A stretch of DNA of 38,276 nucleotides, taken from contig NZ_GL831112.1 in NCBI RefSeq assembly GCF_000188295.1, positions 1,123,115 through 1,161,390 on the forward strand. The letters are read 5' to 3'. Below, piece by piece: positions 15,312 to 24,491 of the stretch (position 1 is the first letter of the stretch; every line of letters begins with the position of its first letter). Below the pieces are notes generated by a model. That model saw only the letters and a list, made by a program, of their open reading frames with translations, was not told the DNA's origin and ran no database searches. The stretch is from Streptococcus vestibularis ATCC 49124 (GTDB taxonomy: Bacteria; Bacillota; Bacilli; Lactobacillales; Streptococcaceae). The translations under genes were made by a program, and so were the position numbers.

Positions 15312-17948
15312 ATGAAAAAATTTCAAGGCTTGACTTCTACAGAAGTTCAAGCAAGTAAAAACGCTCATGGCGATAATAAGCTCTCTAGTAAAGAGGCTAA
15401 CTCGCTTCTTTCAATTTTTATTGAAGCCTTCCAGGATCAATGGATTCTCATCCTCTTGGCTGCCTTAGGATTAAAAATCATCTTCAACTTTGTTGGAATG
15501 ATTTTCCCTGCTATCGGTGAAGCCAATTGGTATGAGGCTATCTCACTAATCTTCGCCATTTTGATGTCTACAGGATTCTCAGCAGTCTCACAATACCGAA
15601 ATGAGCAAAAATTCAACACTCTTCAAGAAGAGGCTTCAAAAACTAACGCTAAGGTTTATCGTGATGGTAAACTTAAAGAGGTTCTCGTTGATGATATTGT
15701 AAAAGGTGATCAGATTCTCCTTCAATCAGGAGATAAGATTCCAGTTGACGGTATCATCTTGGAAGGTGAGTTAAAAGTAAACCAAGCTGTCCTTAATGGT
15801 GAAAGTGAAGATGCTAAAAAACTTCCTCTTAGCGATCAAGCAGAGCCAGACTCTTCAGACCTCTTTACAGAGCTCAAAGTCTTCCGTGGTACAGTTGTTA
15901 CCTCAGGTGAAGCCGTTATGGAAGCTACACAAATTGGTGATAATACCGTTCTAGGAAGCATCAATACTTCTCTTCAAGAAGATAGTAAAGATTCACCATC
16001 TAAAGAGAAACTTAACAAGCTTGCTGGTAATATCGGTGTCCTCGGTTATAGTGCGGGTGCTGCATATTCAGTGATCAACCTTGTATTAGGCTTTATTGCC
16101 CTTAATAAGGCTAATAACCTCAATGGTGGTTCAACCTTCCTTCTTATCATTGAAACAATTCTCTTTGCAGTTACAATCATCATCATGGCTGTTCCAGAAG
16201 GTCTGCCAATGATGTTGGCACTCGTTTCTTCAATGAACTCAGGTCGACTTTTAGCACAAAATATCTTGGTTCGCCATCCTGATACCATTGAAACGGCCGG
16301 ATACATGAATATCCTCTTTAGTGATAAGACTGGTACCATCACAGAAGGTAAACTATCTGTAGTTGACTTCTTCCTTGCTGATGGAACACTTTATGCGGCT
16401 ACTGGTGAAACTGATGCGCCTGATTTTGACACAATGTCAGATAGCCTTAAAGCTGAAATGATTAATGGTATCGGTCTTAATAACGATGCCATGGTAGCTG
16501 ATGGCAGTGCTGTTGGTAGTAACGCCACTGACCGTGCACTTCTTGATTTCCTTATTGGTCGTTCTCAACTTGACTTCGATACGAATACAATTACTGAGAA
16601 GCAACAATTCAACTCAGCAACAAAATTCGCAAGTGTAACGACTAAGGACGGAAAAACTTACATCAAAGGTGCTCCAGAATTCATCCTAAATGACTGCAAC
16701 TACTATCTTGATAAAAATGGTAATAAACTAAACTTTACAGATGATATTAAAGCTCGTTTTCAAGAGTTATCATTGGAACAAGCTAACCGTTCAATGCGTT
16801 TACTTGCTATCCTAAATATAGATGGTAATGATAAAGTCTTGATTGGTATTGTATGTATCCGTGATAACGTTCGTTCTTCAATTAAACAAACTGTTGAAAC
16901 AATGAACCGTGCTGGTGTTCAAGTAGTTATGGTAACCGGTGACCGTAAAGAAACGGCTGTTGCTATCGCTAAAGAAGCCGGTATCGTCACTGGAGAAAAT
17001 GACCTTGTCCTTACTCACGATGAACTCTCTGCCCTCTCAGATCAAAAGCTTAAACAACAATTGCCTCGCTTAAAAGTGGTAAGTCGTGCTCTTCCAATGG
17101 ATAAAAAACGTCTTATTGAGGCAGCTCAAGACCTTGATATGGTCGCTGGTATGACAGGTGATGGGGTCAATGACTCGCCAGCCCTTAAATCAGCTGATGT
17201 TGGTTTCTCAATGGGTGATGGTACTGAAGTTGCTCGTGAAGCTTCAGATATCGTTATCTTAAATAACTCATTGACTTCTATTGAAAAAGCCGTCCTCTAT
17301 GGACGTACAATGAGTAAGTCAGTAAGTAAATTCATTATCTTCCAGTTAACCGTTAACGTGACTACAATTGCTATGTCACTTCTCTCACCACTTTTTGGCC
17401 TCAAAGAGCCTTTTACAATTATCCAAATTCTCTGGATTAACCTTATCATGGACACACTTGCTGCCCTTGCCTTTGGTGAAGAGCCTACGCTAGATCGTTA
17501 TATGAACGAAAAACCAGTTGCTAAGAAGGCAAACATTCTTACTGGATATATGAAATCTGCTATCGGTGTAGCTAGTATCTTCATTACTGTCGTATGTTTG
17601 GCCATTCTCAAAAATGTTGTAGGTATCCAAGACTTTATTACAAATGGAACTGGTAACTTTGAAATGGTAACAACCTTTACATTTACCGTATTTATCTATG
17701 CTGTCATTTTCAACTCACTTAATACACGTAGTAATGGCTTCAATATTTTTGAACATATCGGTGAAAACAAGAAATTTTCAATCGTTATGATTTCTATTGC
17801 TGTTGTTCAAACGCTTATTATTCAATTTGGTGGAAAAGTATTTAGTACTGTTCCAATGAACATTCAACACTATATCATTGCTCTTCTTATTGCTGTATTG
17901 ATTATACCAGCAGATTTCATTCGAAAAGCTCTAACTAAAAACAAATAA
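15312..17948 (+). CDS. P-type calcium-transporting ATPase
   Basis: A P2-type ATPase of 878 residues that should export calcium from the cytoplasm, similar to the pneumococcal calcium pump CaxP. It has the N-terminal cation ATPase region, paired membrane segments near 45-95, the actuator loop with NGES, the M4 ion site PEGLP, the phosphorylation site DKTGT (Asp338), the nucleotide-binding KGAPE, the hinge TGDGVNDSPALKSADVGFSMG, and the M6 motif NLIMDTLAALAFGEEP with the Asn and Asp that bind Ca2+. Six C-terminal membrane segments complete it. Calcium is inferred from the M4 and M6 signatures; manganese transport is a less likely alternative. It has its own promoter and terminator. Confidence 0.88.
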   Translation: MKKFQGLTSTEVQASKNAHGDNKLSSKEANSLLSIFIEAFQDQWILILLAALGLKIIFNFVGMIFPAIGEANWYEAISLIFAILMSTGFSAVSQYRNEQKFNTLQEEASKTNAKVYRDGKLKEVLVDDIVKGDQILLQSGDKIPVDGIILEGELKVNQAVLNGESEDAKKLPLSDQAEPDSSDLFTELKVFRGTVVTSGEAVMEATQIGDNTVLGSINTSLQEDSKDSPSKEKLNKLAGNIGVLGYSAGAAYSVINLVLGFIALNKANNLNGGSTFLLIIETILFAVTIIIMAVPEGLPMMLALVSSMNSGRLLAQNILVRHPDTIETAGYMNILFSDKTGTITEGKLSVVDFFLADGTLYAATGETDAPDFDTMSDSLKAEMINGIGLNNDAMVADGSAVGSNATDRALLDFLIGRSQLDFDTNTITEKQQFNSATKFASVTTKDGKTYIKGAPEFILNDCNYYLDKNGNKLNFTDDIKARFQELSLEQANRSMRLLAILNIDGNDKVLIGIVCIRDNVRSSIKQTVETMNRAGVQVVMVTGDRKETAVAIAKEAGIVTGENDLVLTHDELSALSDQKLKQQLPRLKVVSRALPMDKKRLIEAAQDLDMVAGMTGDGVNDSPALKSADVGFSMGDGTEVAREASDIVILNNSLTSIEKAVLYGRTMSKSVSKFIIFQLTVNVTTIAMSLLSPLFGLKEPFTIIQILWINLIMDTLAALAFGEEPTLDRYMNEKPVAKKANILTGYMKSAIGVASIFITVVCLAILKNVVGIQDFITNGTGNFEMVTTFTFTVFIYAVIFNSLNTRSNGFNIFEHIGENKKFSIVMISIAVVQTLIIQFGGKVFSTVPMNIQHYIIALLIAVLIIPADFIRKALTKNK

Positions 17949-17983
17949 GATCTGTTTAAAATATTGCAAATCTTCAAAGTAAT

Positions 17984-18016
17984 AAAAAGGATTGGGTTTT
18001 ACTCCCAGTCCTTTTT
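17984..18016 (+). terminator. Terminator of the calcium ATPase gene
   Basis: AAAAAGGATTGGG/CCCAGTCCTTTTT arms around TTTTACT, ending in five T residues, about 35 bases after the stop. Confidence 0.85.
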
Positions 18017-18051
18017 ACAAATTTCTAAAGGTAAGCTATGAAGAAATTATA

Positions 18052-18078
18052 AGAGCAATATTATTCTCTTATTGCTCT
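18052..18078. repeat. Hairpin without T tract between two terminators
   Basis: Perfect 9-bp inverted repeat AGAGCAATA/TATTGCTCT with a nine-base loop. Neither side has a T run, so it is not a typical terminator. It lies between the ATPase terminator and the dlt terminator. Confidence 0.5.
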
Positions 18079-18083
18079 ATAAC

Positions 18084-18110
18084 AAAAAAGGCTTTCGAAA
18101 GCCTTTTTTT
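18084..18110. terminator. dlt operon terminator, bidirectional
   Basis: AAAAAGGCTTT-CG-AAAGCCTTTTT, a near-perfect palindrome flanked by A and T runs, six bases beyond the dltD stop. It can act in both directions. Confidence 0.88.
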
Positions 18111-18115
18111 GTGTG

Positions 18116-19384
18116 TTACTTAAACTGGCTAGGAGTTCCTGTATATCCTGCCCAGTCCTTACTATAAAAGCGATCATTCAATTTATAGCTAGGCGCAGGT
18201 GTTGGGTTACTAACGAAAGGATCAACGGCCTTGTCAAAGGCTACCCAACCTTTCCAGCCCATATGTATGGTATCTTGCATAAAGTAAGGTTGATCGCCAT
18301 CTTTTGAGAAGTCTGCAATATTGGTAAATCCTTGACTTTCCAATTGATAACGGATTTTAGAAACCGTAGCATCATACATTTCCTGATTAAGTCCAGTATA
18401 AGCCATCCACTTGCTATTAACAGGTGGAATAACAAAAATGACATTTGTATTTGACTTGGCAAATTGATTAAGAACCAACTGCAAATCACCATATTCTTGA
18501 GAAACTTCATAGGAAAGATTTTTCTGGAAACCTTTAAGTTTACCAATTTTCTTAGATAAGCGTTTCTTATAAAAACGGTCATCAATCCCAAAGTCATTTG
18601 ATTTGGTATGTGCTTCTGCATCTCTTACAGCAACCTGATCAAGGGCATCGTAAGAGAATTGGTCTGGTAACTCTTTAAGATAAGGAAGAACCTTTTTGTC
18701 ATAATTAGCGTTATTTAACGCTACTAAAGGACTAAATAAGCTATCTTCTCGCTTATTTAGCTCTGCCATGAATTGAATGTAGGTTTTATCGACAGTATTG
18801 AGATCTTGTCCTTTGGCCACTTTAGAAAGTTGAGATTTCATCGTTATCTCAGGTTTTATCTCTAAGATACGTTCAGCAGCATACTGTGAATTTGCATCCG
18901 TCTGATTTTGACTTAAGAAACTACTAAGTTGGTCGTTATTGAAGAACTGCTGAAAAGCTGCAGAGTTATAACCCTTTTTAGTGAACCATTGCGGAGACAA
19001 GACGTACACAGCTGTACCGTTTTGTAATTCTGGAAGCATTTGTTGCATCCCCAAATATTGATTTAGAGAGGCTGCCCCACGTTGTCCAATAAAGTATGGG
19101 CGATAGTTACGGTCGTATTTTTCTGCTAAAACAGCCGGATGAAGGGCATCAAAACGTAACCACTCACTAGACCCAAAGTAAGGTACAAAACGATGATTCT
19201 GGTCTGAAAGAGCGGTAGTTTTATTCGTCCGACTCTTAAAGTTTTCATTCGTCAGCGTTACTGCGCTACGTTTTTCAGCTTCATAACTATGTTTTCTACC
19301 TTGTGGGTAGGCATATATAACTACTACTACCAAGACCAAGGCACAAATTACTGGACCAAAAATCTGCCATAAACGCTTAAGCAT
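18116..19384 (-). CDS. dltD: D-alanyl-lipoteichoic acid biosynthesis protein DltD
   Basis: Last protein of the D-alanylation pathway. It is membrane-anchored with its catalytic domain outside the cell and is thought to transfer D-alanine to teichoic acid. The 422-residue product has a single N-terminal membrane anchor (about 8-27, [20 protein letters not shown]) and a SGNH-hydrolase-like domain. The nucleophile Ser is in [11 protein letters not shown], and the Asp/His pair in [11 protein letters not shown] near the C-terminus. Length is normal. The start overlaps the end of dltC by 8 bases and the gene ends at a strong terminator, so it closes the dlt operon. Confidence 0.95.
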   Translation of the reverse strand: MLKRLWQIFGPVICALVLVVVVIYAYPQGRKHSYEAEKRSAVTLTNENFKSRTNKTTALSDQNHRFVPYFGSSEWLRFDALHPAVLAEKYDRNYRPYFIGQRGAASLNQYLGMQQMLPELQNGTAVYVLSPQWFTKKGYNSAAFQQFFNNDQLSSFLSQNQTDANSQYAAERILEIKPEITMKSQLSKVAKGQDLNTVDKTYIQFMAELNKREDSLFSPLVALNNANYDKKVLPYLKELPDQFSYDALDQVAVRDAEAHTKSNDFGIDDRFYKKRLSKKIGKLKGFQKNLSYEVSQEYGDLQLVLNQFAKSNTNVIFVIPPVNSKWMAYTGLNQEMYDATVSKIRYQLESQGFTNIADFSKDGDQPYFMQDTIHMGWKGWVAFDKAVDPFVSNPTPAPSYKLNDRFYSKDWAGYTGTPSQFK

Positions 19385-19616
19385 TGCGAAGCTCCGTTAC
19401 CCCTTCAACAATCTTATTAGCTGTGTTCCAATCATCACGACCAAATTCTGAAACTGGAACACGGATATCAAAACGTGACTCTAATTCAACGATAAGTTCA
19501 ACTGTTCCCATTGAATCAAGAACACCAGCATCAAAAAGGTCTTCATCCATCATGTCTGATACATCTTCCATGAAGAGCTCATCAATAATTTCAATAACTT
19601 CTGATTTTACATCCAT
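19377..19616 (-). CDS. dltC: D-alanyl carrier protein DltC
   Basis: A small acidic acyl-carrier-type protein (79 residues) that carries D-alanine as a thioester on a phosphopantetheine arm. The attachment site is Ser35 in [14 protein letters not shown], in the usual place at the start of helix 2. It is charged by DltA and delivers to the membrane protein DltB. It overlaps dltD by 8 bases and is separated from dltB by 17 bases, so all are in one transcript. Confidence 0.96.
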   Translation of the reverse strand: MDVKSEVIEIIDELFMEDVSDMMDEDLFDAGVLDSMGTVELIVELESRFDIRVPVSEFGRDDWNTANKIVEGVTELRNA

Positions 19617-19633
19617 TTTTAAAATTCCTTTAC

Positions 19634-20881
19634 TTATTTTTTAGTGAACCAGAGATCATTCAAGAATCCAGAGAAAATCAAGAATGATAACATAACTGTA
19701 TTAAATGTGATAAAGATTCCCAAAGCCTTGGTCCATTTATTTTCTGGAAGAGGCTTAAGTCCTGCTTTTTTACGCTCTTTATTAATGGTCTTCTTCTTAC
19801 GCAACCAGGCATCATTAATTCCTAGCCCAACTCCATGGAAAATACCGTAGGCAATATAGTACCAAGTAACCCCATGCCAGAATCCCATTACCATCATATT
19901 GAGAACATAGGCCACGTTTGATGTGGTATTACGATTTTTAAAAACCTTATTCCTCATCAAAACCATAACCATACGCATAAAGACAAAGTCACGGAACCAG
20001 AAAGACAAACTCATATGCCAACGGTTCCAAAATTCTTTCAAATCACGTGAAATAAAAGGCTTGTCAAAGTTGATTGGGCTCTTAATCCCCATGAGATTAG
20101 ACGCTGCGAGGGCAAACATGGAGTAGCCCGCAAAATCAAAGAAGAGATCAAAACCATAAACATACATGACACCAAGCGTTGGTAGATTAAAGATACCGCC
20201 TTGGCTCAAGGCTTGTTCTTTTAACGGTGGTAAAAGCATACTTCCAAAAATCTGAGCCAAAACAAACTTATAGAGAAAACCAAGCATAATATATTTTACA
20301 GCTTGCTCTAACATGTTCATCAACTCATCACGCTCAGGAATAGCTTGATAGTCATCATTAAAGCGTTTGAAGCGATCAATAGGACCACTTGTGAAGGTCG
20401 GCATAAAGAGCATGAAGCGGAGGAATTCCCCTAGTGTAAACTCTTTAAGCACTCCATCACGCATCTCGATAATCATCCCTACTGCACGGAAAGTGAGGTA
20501 AGAAATACCAAGGAAGTTAAAAAGCGACTGGTTACCATTAATAGCTGGCTCTACTTTAACAAAAATCAAAGGTAAAACCACAAGAAACGAGTGTAGGTAA
20601 AATACCCATTTATTATCCTTTTGACTGCGATAACGTTTGTATGAGTATACCCAGATGATTTGCCAAATAATATAAAAGAGTAAGGCTAGTAATTGAATAG
20701 CATGTGTTCCAGTCAGAGCAAGAACAATAAAGGCTAAACTTACCAAACATTCGTAAATCGCAAAACGCTTTTTAAAGAATAGGCCTATAAAAATTGGTAA
20801 TAAGGCTATCCCAAGATAGATGAAATAGAAAGGATTACCATAGGCTTCTAAATGGGGAAGCTGTTTCAAGAAGTCTATCAT
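19634..20881 (-). CDS. dltB: D-alanyl transfer membrane protein DltB (MBOAT family)
   Basis: A multi-spanning membrane O-acyltransferase of 415 residues that accepts D-alanine from DltC at the inner face of the membrane and passes it outward. About ten or more hydrophobic segments are visible. The MBOAT region is clear: [23 protein letters not shown] in the middle, and the catalytic His in [19 protein letters not shown]. Its start overlaps the dltA stop by four bases (ATGA type), implying coupled translation; dltC follows 17 bases after its stop. Confidence 0.95.
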   Translation of the reverse strand: MIDFLKQLPHLEAYGNPFYFIYLGIALLPIFIGLFFKKRFAIYECLVSLAFIVLALTGTHAIQLLALLFYIIWQIIWVYSYKRYRSQKDNKWVFYLHSFLVVLPLIFVKVEPAINGNQSLFNFLGISYLTFRAVGMIIEMRDGVLKEFTLGEFLRFMLFMPTFTSGPIDRFKRFNDDYQAIPERDELMNMLEQAVKYIMLGFLYKFVLAQIFGSMLLPPLKEQALSQGGIFNLPTLGVMYVYGFDLFFDFAGYSMFALAASNLMGIKSPINFDKPFISRDLKEFWNRWHMSLSFWFRDFVFMRMVMVLMRNKVFKNRNTTSNVAYVLNMMVMGFWHGVTWYYIAYGIFHGVGLGINDAWLRKKKTINKERKKAGLKPLPENKWTKALGIFITFNTVMLSFLIFSGFLNDLWFTKK

Positions 20882-22428
20882 CGGTTGTTAACCTCACTGA
20901 TAAGCCCCTTGATATCAATTTTCCCATTTGGTGTTAAAGGCAAGCTCTCACGATAGAGGAACTTAGTAGGCATCATGTAAGACATCATGATATCTTCTAA
21001 GTCAGCCTTAATAGCCTTAGTAATATCAATGTCACGTTCAAACTGCTCACGAACACCATCCTTAAGAATCACATAAGCCAATAGATTCTGAACCTTATGG
21101 TCTTTATTGTAACGTGGCACAGCTACTGCTGAATCAATATACTTAGACTTATTAAGGTTTTGTGAAACATCCTCTAACTCAATACGGAAACCATTAAATT
21201 TAATCTGGAAGTCCATGCGTCCGCCGTAAAGAAGGAGACCTTCATCAGTCATCGTTCCTACATCACCAGTATGGTAGGCAGGAAGTCCATTAAACTCAAA
21301 GAAGGCTTCCGCAGTCTTCTCAGGATTATTCATATAGCCTTTTGAAACTGCTGGACCTGAGACGATAATTTCTCCCTGCTGACCATTTGGAAGGATATTA
21401 CCATCTTCATCGATAATATAAGTCGGTGAATCTTCCTTGGTATAACCAATCGGCAAACGCTTAAGGTTAGCCAGCATCTCATCAGTTACTGCTACTGCTG
21501 ATAAGGCTACAGTTGCTTCAGTTGGTCCGTAAGCATTGATAATACGTGCTTCTGGGAAACGTTGGCGAAGCTTTTGAGCAGTCTTGACAGTCAACTCTTC
21601 TCCGTCAAAATAAAAATGCGTAATTTCTGGCATCTTCTCTGCATTGAAGTCTTCAGACAACATTGCCATATCTGCAAATGATGGCGTCGATGTCCAAATA
21701 GCAATTGGAAGGGAGAAGATCGTTTCAAAGAGCTTCTTGAAATCCTGTGTAATGGCTGAAGGAAGCGCATAGAGTGTTCCTCCAAGTGCCAACGTAGGTG
21801 CCCAGTACATTACTGATAAGTCAAATGAATAAGGCGGTTGAGCCAGCATTTGTGGACGTGTTGGAGTCGCAAATTCCTTGTCCGTAATCATCCAGTTAGT
21901 GAAACTAAGGAGATTATTGTGTGAAATTTGTACCCCTTTAGGCTTACCTGTAGTTCCTGATGTAAAGATGATGTAATAAGTATCATCGCCCTTAACAGGA
22001 TGAGTCACTTCGTAGCTAGTTTTACTTTCAAAAGCTATCTTCACCTGGTCCAGTGTCAAGATTGGTGTTTGGACATCCTCAAGTGGGAAATCATTAATAG
22101 CAATAATCAGACTAGGCTCTGCTACTTCAACAATTGCCGTCACGCGCTCAAGAGCTGAGTGACTATCAATTGGAATATAAGAGTGACCAGATTTAGTCAA
22201 AGCGACAAAAGTTGCCAACATTTCATACTCTTGACCACCATAAACCACAACAGGTGATTTTTCTGGAATATCGAGACTATCAATCTTGGCAGCTAGGTTA
22301 TCCGAAGCAGCTTTTAAGTCACCGTAAGTGTGAACTTCCCCTAAAATATTGTAAACAGGAAAGTCAGGTTGTGATTGAGCAAACTGCTCAATCGTTTCAA
22401 TCATATCTTTAATTTTTGTATTCGTCAT
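20878..22428 (-). CDS. dltA: D-alanine-DltC ligase DltA
   Basis: A cytoplasmic adenylate-forming enzyme (516 residues) that activates D-alanine with ATP and loads it onto DltC. Core motifs are complete: [16 protein letters not shown] for phosphate binding, [12 protein letters not shown], the YHTGDVG and [15 protein letters not shown] hinge motifs, and the C-terminal catalytic Lys in [13 protein letters not shown] good ribosome binding site (TAGGAAG) overlaps the end of the small dltX gene just upstream. It is the second gene of dltXABCD. Confidence 0.96.
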   Translation of the reverse strand: MTNTKIKDMIETIEQFAQSQPDFPVYNILGEVHTYGDLKAASDNLAAKIDSLDIPEKSPVVVYGGQEYEMLATFVALTKSGHSYIPIDSHSALERVTAIVEVAEPSLIIAINDFPLEDVQTPILTLDQVKIAFESKTSYEVTHPVKGDDTYYIIFTSGTTGKPKGVQISHNNLLSFTNWMITDKEFATPTRPQMLAQPPYSFDLSVMYWAPTLALGGTLYALPSAITQDFKKLFETIFSLPIAIWTSTPSFADMAMLSEDFNAEKMPEITHFYFDGEELTVKTAQKLRQRFPEARIINAYGPTEATVALSAVAVTDEMLANLKRLPIGYTKEDSPTYIIDEDGNILPNGQQGEIIVSGPAVSKGYMNNPEKTAEAFFEFNGLPAYHTGDVGTMTDEGLLLYGGRMDFQIKFNGFRIELEDVSQNLNKSKYIDSAVAVPRYNKDHKVQNLLAYVILKDGVREQFERDIDITKAIKADLEDIMMSYMMPTKFLYRESLPLTPNGKIDIKGLISEVNNR

Positions 22429-22436
22429 TATTCTTC

Positions 22437-22568
22437 CTAAAATTCGTTATAGATAAAATTACCTTGACCTTGTCCTAGGTAATTGTAGAGATAAATTAGG
22501 GCCATAAAAATGGCGAAATAAAGCAAGGTTTGTCCTAAAAATACTAGGACGTTTTTGTGTTTTAACAT
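22437..22568 (-). CDS. dltX: DltX, small membrane protein of the dlt operon
   Basis: A 43-residue protein that starts at the ATG 22568-22566 and ends 8 bases before dltA. It has a basic N-terminus (MLKHKNV), one membrane segment at about 8-30, and the C-terminus GNFIYNEF, the conserved tail of DltX proteins (FIYNEF-like). DltX is required for teichoic acid D-alanylation in several Firmicutes; as I recall, its C-terminal Tyr takes part in moving D-alanine across the membrane with DltB and DltD. It is easily missed because of its size. It is the first gene of the operon; its ribosome binding site (AAAAAGG) is poorly spaced. Confidence 0.9.
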   Translation of the reverse strand: MLKHKNVLVFLGQTLLYFAIFMALIYLYNYLGQGQGNFIYNEF

Positions 22569-22710
22569 TCTAATTTTCGATACCTTTTTTATATAATATC
22601 CTCTCTAGTTTACCATCTTATCTCCATTTTTTCCAATAAAAAAGAAAAAATAACTAAATTTCATTTCTTTTTCATCAATAGGTTTTAGTGATAAATGGTT
22701 AGCTGAAATG
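22569..22710 (-). promoter_or_regulatory. dlt operon promoter region
   Basis: A very AT-rich spacer between the ABC exporter terminator and dltX. On the minus strand TATTAT (22593-22598) is a possible -10, but no matching -35 is convincing and I see no TTTAAG direct repeat. The exact start cannot be fixed from sequence alone. Confidence 0.35.
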
Positions 22711-22742
22711 TTAAAAAAACAGAGCCTAAAAGCTCTGTTTTT
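22711..22742 (-). terminator. Terminator of the tdk-to-ABC-exporter gene run
   Basis: On the minus strand AACAGAGC/GCTCTGTT arms around TTTTAG, followed by seven U residues, directly after the stop of the second exporter gene. Confidence 0.85.
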
Positions 22743-24491
22743 TTAACTATTTTGTGTCTTTTGGGCTGTCTGCATTCGATAGTACATCCCCTTAGCTTGC
22801 ATCAGTTGTTCATGGGTTCCATATTCAACGATATCCCCATTATTCATGACCAAAATAAGGTCCGCATTTTCAATGGTAGATAATCGATGGGCAATGATAA
22901 AACTTGTTCGACCTTTCATTAATTTAGCGAAAGCCTCTTGAATGAGAAGCTCTGTACGGGTATCGATACTAGAAGTCGCTTCATCCAAGATTAAGATTTT
23001 AGGCACATTGACAAATATGCGAGCAATGGTCAAAAGCTGACGTTGCCCTTGTGAAAGAGATTGCCCTGCATCTTTTAAGAAAGTGTCATAGCCTTGAGGT
23101 AATTGTTTAATAAAGAAATCAGCATTAGCTGCTTTGGCTGCTGCAACTACTTCCTCTCGACTAGCTTTTGGATTACCATAGGCAATATTATCATGGATAG
23201 TGGCGACCTCAAGCCAAGTTTCCTGCAAGACCATCCCAATCCGTTTACGAAGACTCTCACGGGTATAATCCGTAATAGGTCGACCGTCCAGCAAAATTTG
23301 TCCCTTGTCCAAGTCATAAAAACGCATAAGAAGATTAATCAAAGTAGATTTTCCTGCTCCTGTTGGACCAACAATAGCAACGGTACTAGCAGCAGGAATA
23401 TCAATACTCAAATCCTTGATAAGAGGTTTATTATGCAAATAGCCAAATTGAACATGGTCAAATTGAAAATGTCCCTGAACATCTTCTTCTTCTAAAACCG
23501 CATTACCCGTTTCTGGAATTTCATTTTCATCTAAAATCATATAAAGGCGATCAGCACAGGCTAAAGCACTTTGAAGTTCGGATAGGACAGATGATATGTC
23601 ATTAAAAGGTTTGGTGTACTGAGTGACATAGTTTAGGAAGGTAGTCAATTGTCCCACTGTAAATGTGCCACCCGACATAATGCGATAGGCCCCAACACCT
23701 GCAATAAGAGCATAAATCAGACTATTAACAAAGCGTGTAGCTGGGTTAACCGCTGACGAATAAAAGATAGCTCCCTGTGAATAATCAGCATACTTACCAT
23801 TGACGTCTTTAAAACTCCTAACCATCTGGTCTTGAGCATTTAGACTTTGTACCAGAGCTTCCTGAGTCAGACTTTCCTCAATCAGCTGAGTCTGTGTACC
23901 TCTCCACTTGGTTTGGTTGCGATAGAGTTGATAACTCTTCCTAGCAATAAAACGAGCCACAAGCATTGATAGAGGCGTCATCACTAGAACTAAGAGCATC
24001 ATGAGCCAGTCTAAGCGACTCATGGTAATGATTATGACAAAGATAGTCAAAAGTCCAACGAAAAATTGATTAAAGACCATAAGAAGTCCATTATTCAATT
24101 GGTCACTATCTGTAGTCACACGGCTAACTATATCTCCAGTTCCTTGACGGTCAAGGTAACTGAGAGGCATAGCATGGATTTTCATCATGACTCGTTCACG
24201 TAAACTTTCGCTATAGGAATAAATCAATCTATTATAAATCAAAGGGTTAAGCCACTGGATTGCACTATTAGCTAAGATAACCAAAAGCATCTGCCAAATC
24301 AAACGTGACATCAAAAGAACGGCATTCATCTTAAGAACAGCATCCACTGCATCACCAATTAAGATAGGTAAGTAAACCGTTAAGGCAACTTGAATAATGG
24401 TCCCAACAGTTGCTAAGGCAAAGAGGTAACGTTGACTTAAGATATCTCTACTTAAACGTTTAAGCGTTGATTTGTTATTTCTAGCCTTCAT
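22743..24491 (-). CDS. ABC exporter subunit with canonical catalytic residues
   Basis: A half-transporter of 582 residues: six membrane segments followed by an ATPase domain. The nucleotide-binding part has Walker A GPTGAGKST, the Q-loop QETWLEVATIHDNI, the signature LSQGQRQLL, Walker B ILILDEATSSID with a proper catalytic Glu, and the switch His in IIAHRLSTI. Signature position 3 is Gln rather than Gly. I chose the ATG at 24491, which follows AGGAGG and overlaps the upstream gene by 11 bases; a longer frame upstream has no family support. With the preceding gene it forms a heterodimeric exporter of the LmrCD/EfrAB/PatAB kind; substrate unknown, with drugs or lipids possible. Confidence 0.9.
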   Translation of the reverse strand: MKARNNKSTLKRLSRDILSQRYLFALATVGTIIQVALTVYLPILIGDAVDAVLKMNAVLLMSRLIWQMLLVILANSAIQWLNPLIYNRLIYSYSESLRERVMMKIHAMPLSYLDRQGTGDIVSRVTTDSDQLNNGLLMVFNQFFVGLLTIFVIIITMSRLDWLMMLLVLVMTPLSMLVARFIARKSYQLYRNQTKWRGTQTQLIEESLTQEALVQSLNAQDQMVRSFKDVNGKYADYSQGAIFYSSAVNPATRFVNSLIYALIAGVGAYRIMSGGTFTVGQLTTFLNYVTQYTKPFNDISSVLSELQSALACADRLYMILDENEIPETGNAVLEEEDVQGHFQFDHVQFGYLHNKPLIKDLSIDIPAASTVAIVGPTGAGKSTLINLLMRFYDLDKGQILLDGRPITDYTRESLRKRIGMVLQETWLEVATIHDNIAYGNPKASREEVVAAAKAANADFFIKQLPQGYDTFLKDAGQSLSQGQRQLLTIARIFVNVPKILILDEATSSIDTRTELLIQEAFAKLMKGRTSFIIAHRLSTIENADLILVMNNGDIVEYGTHEQLMQAKGMYYRMQTAQKTQNS

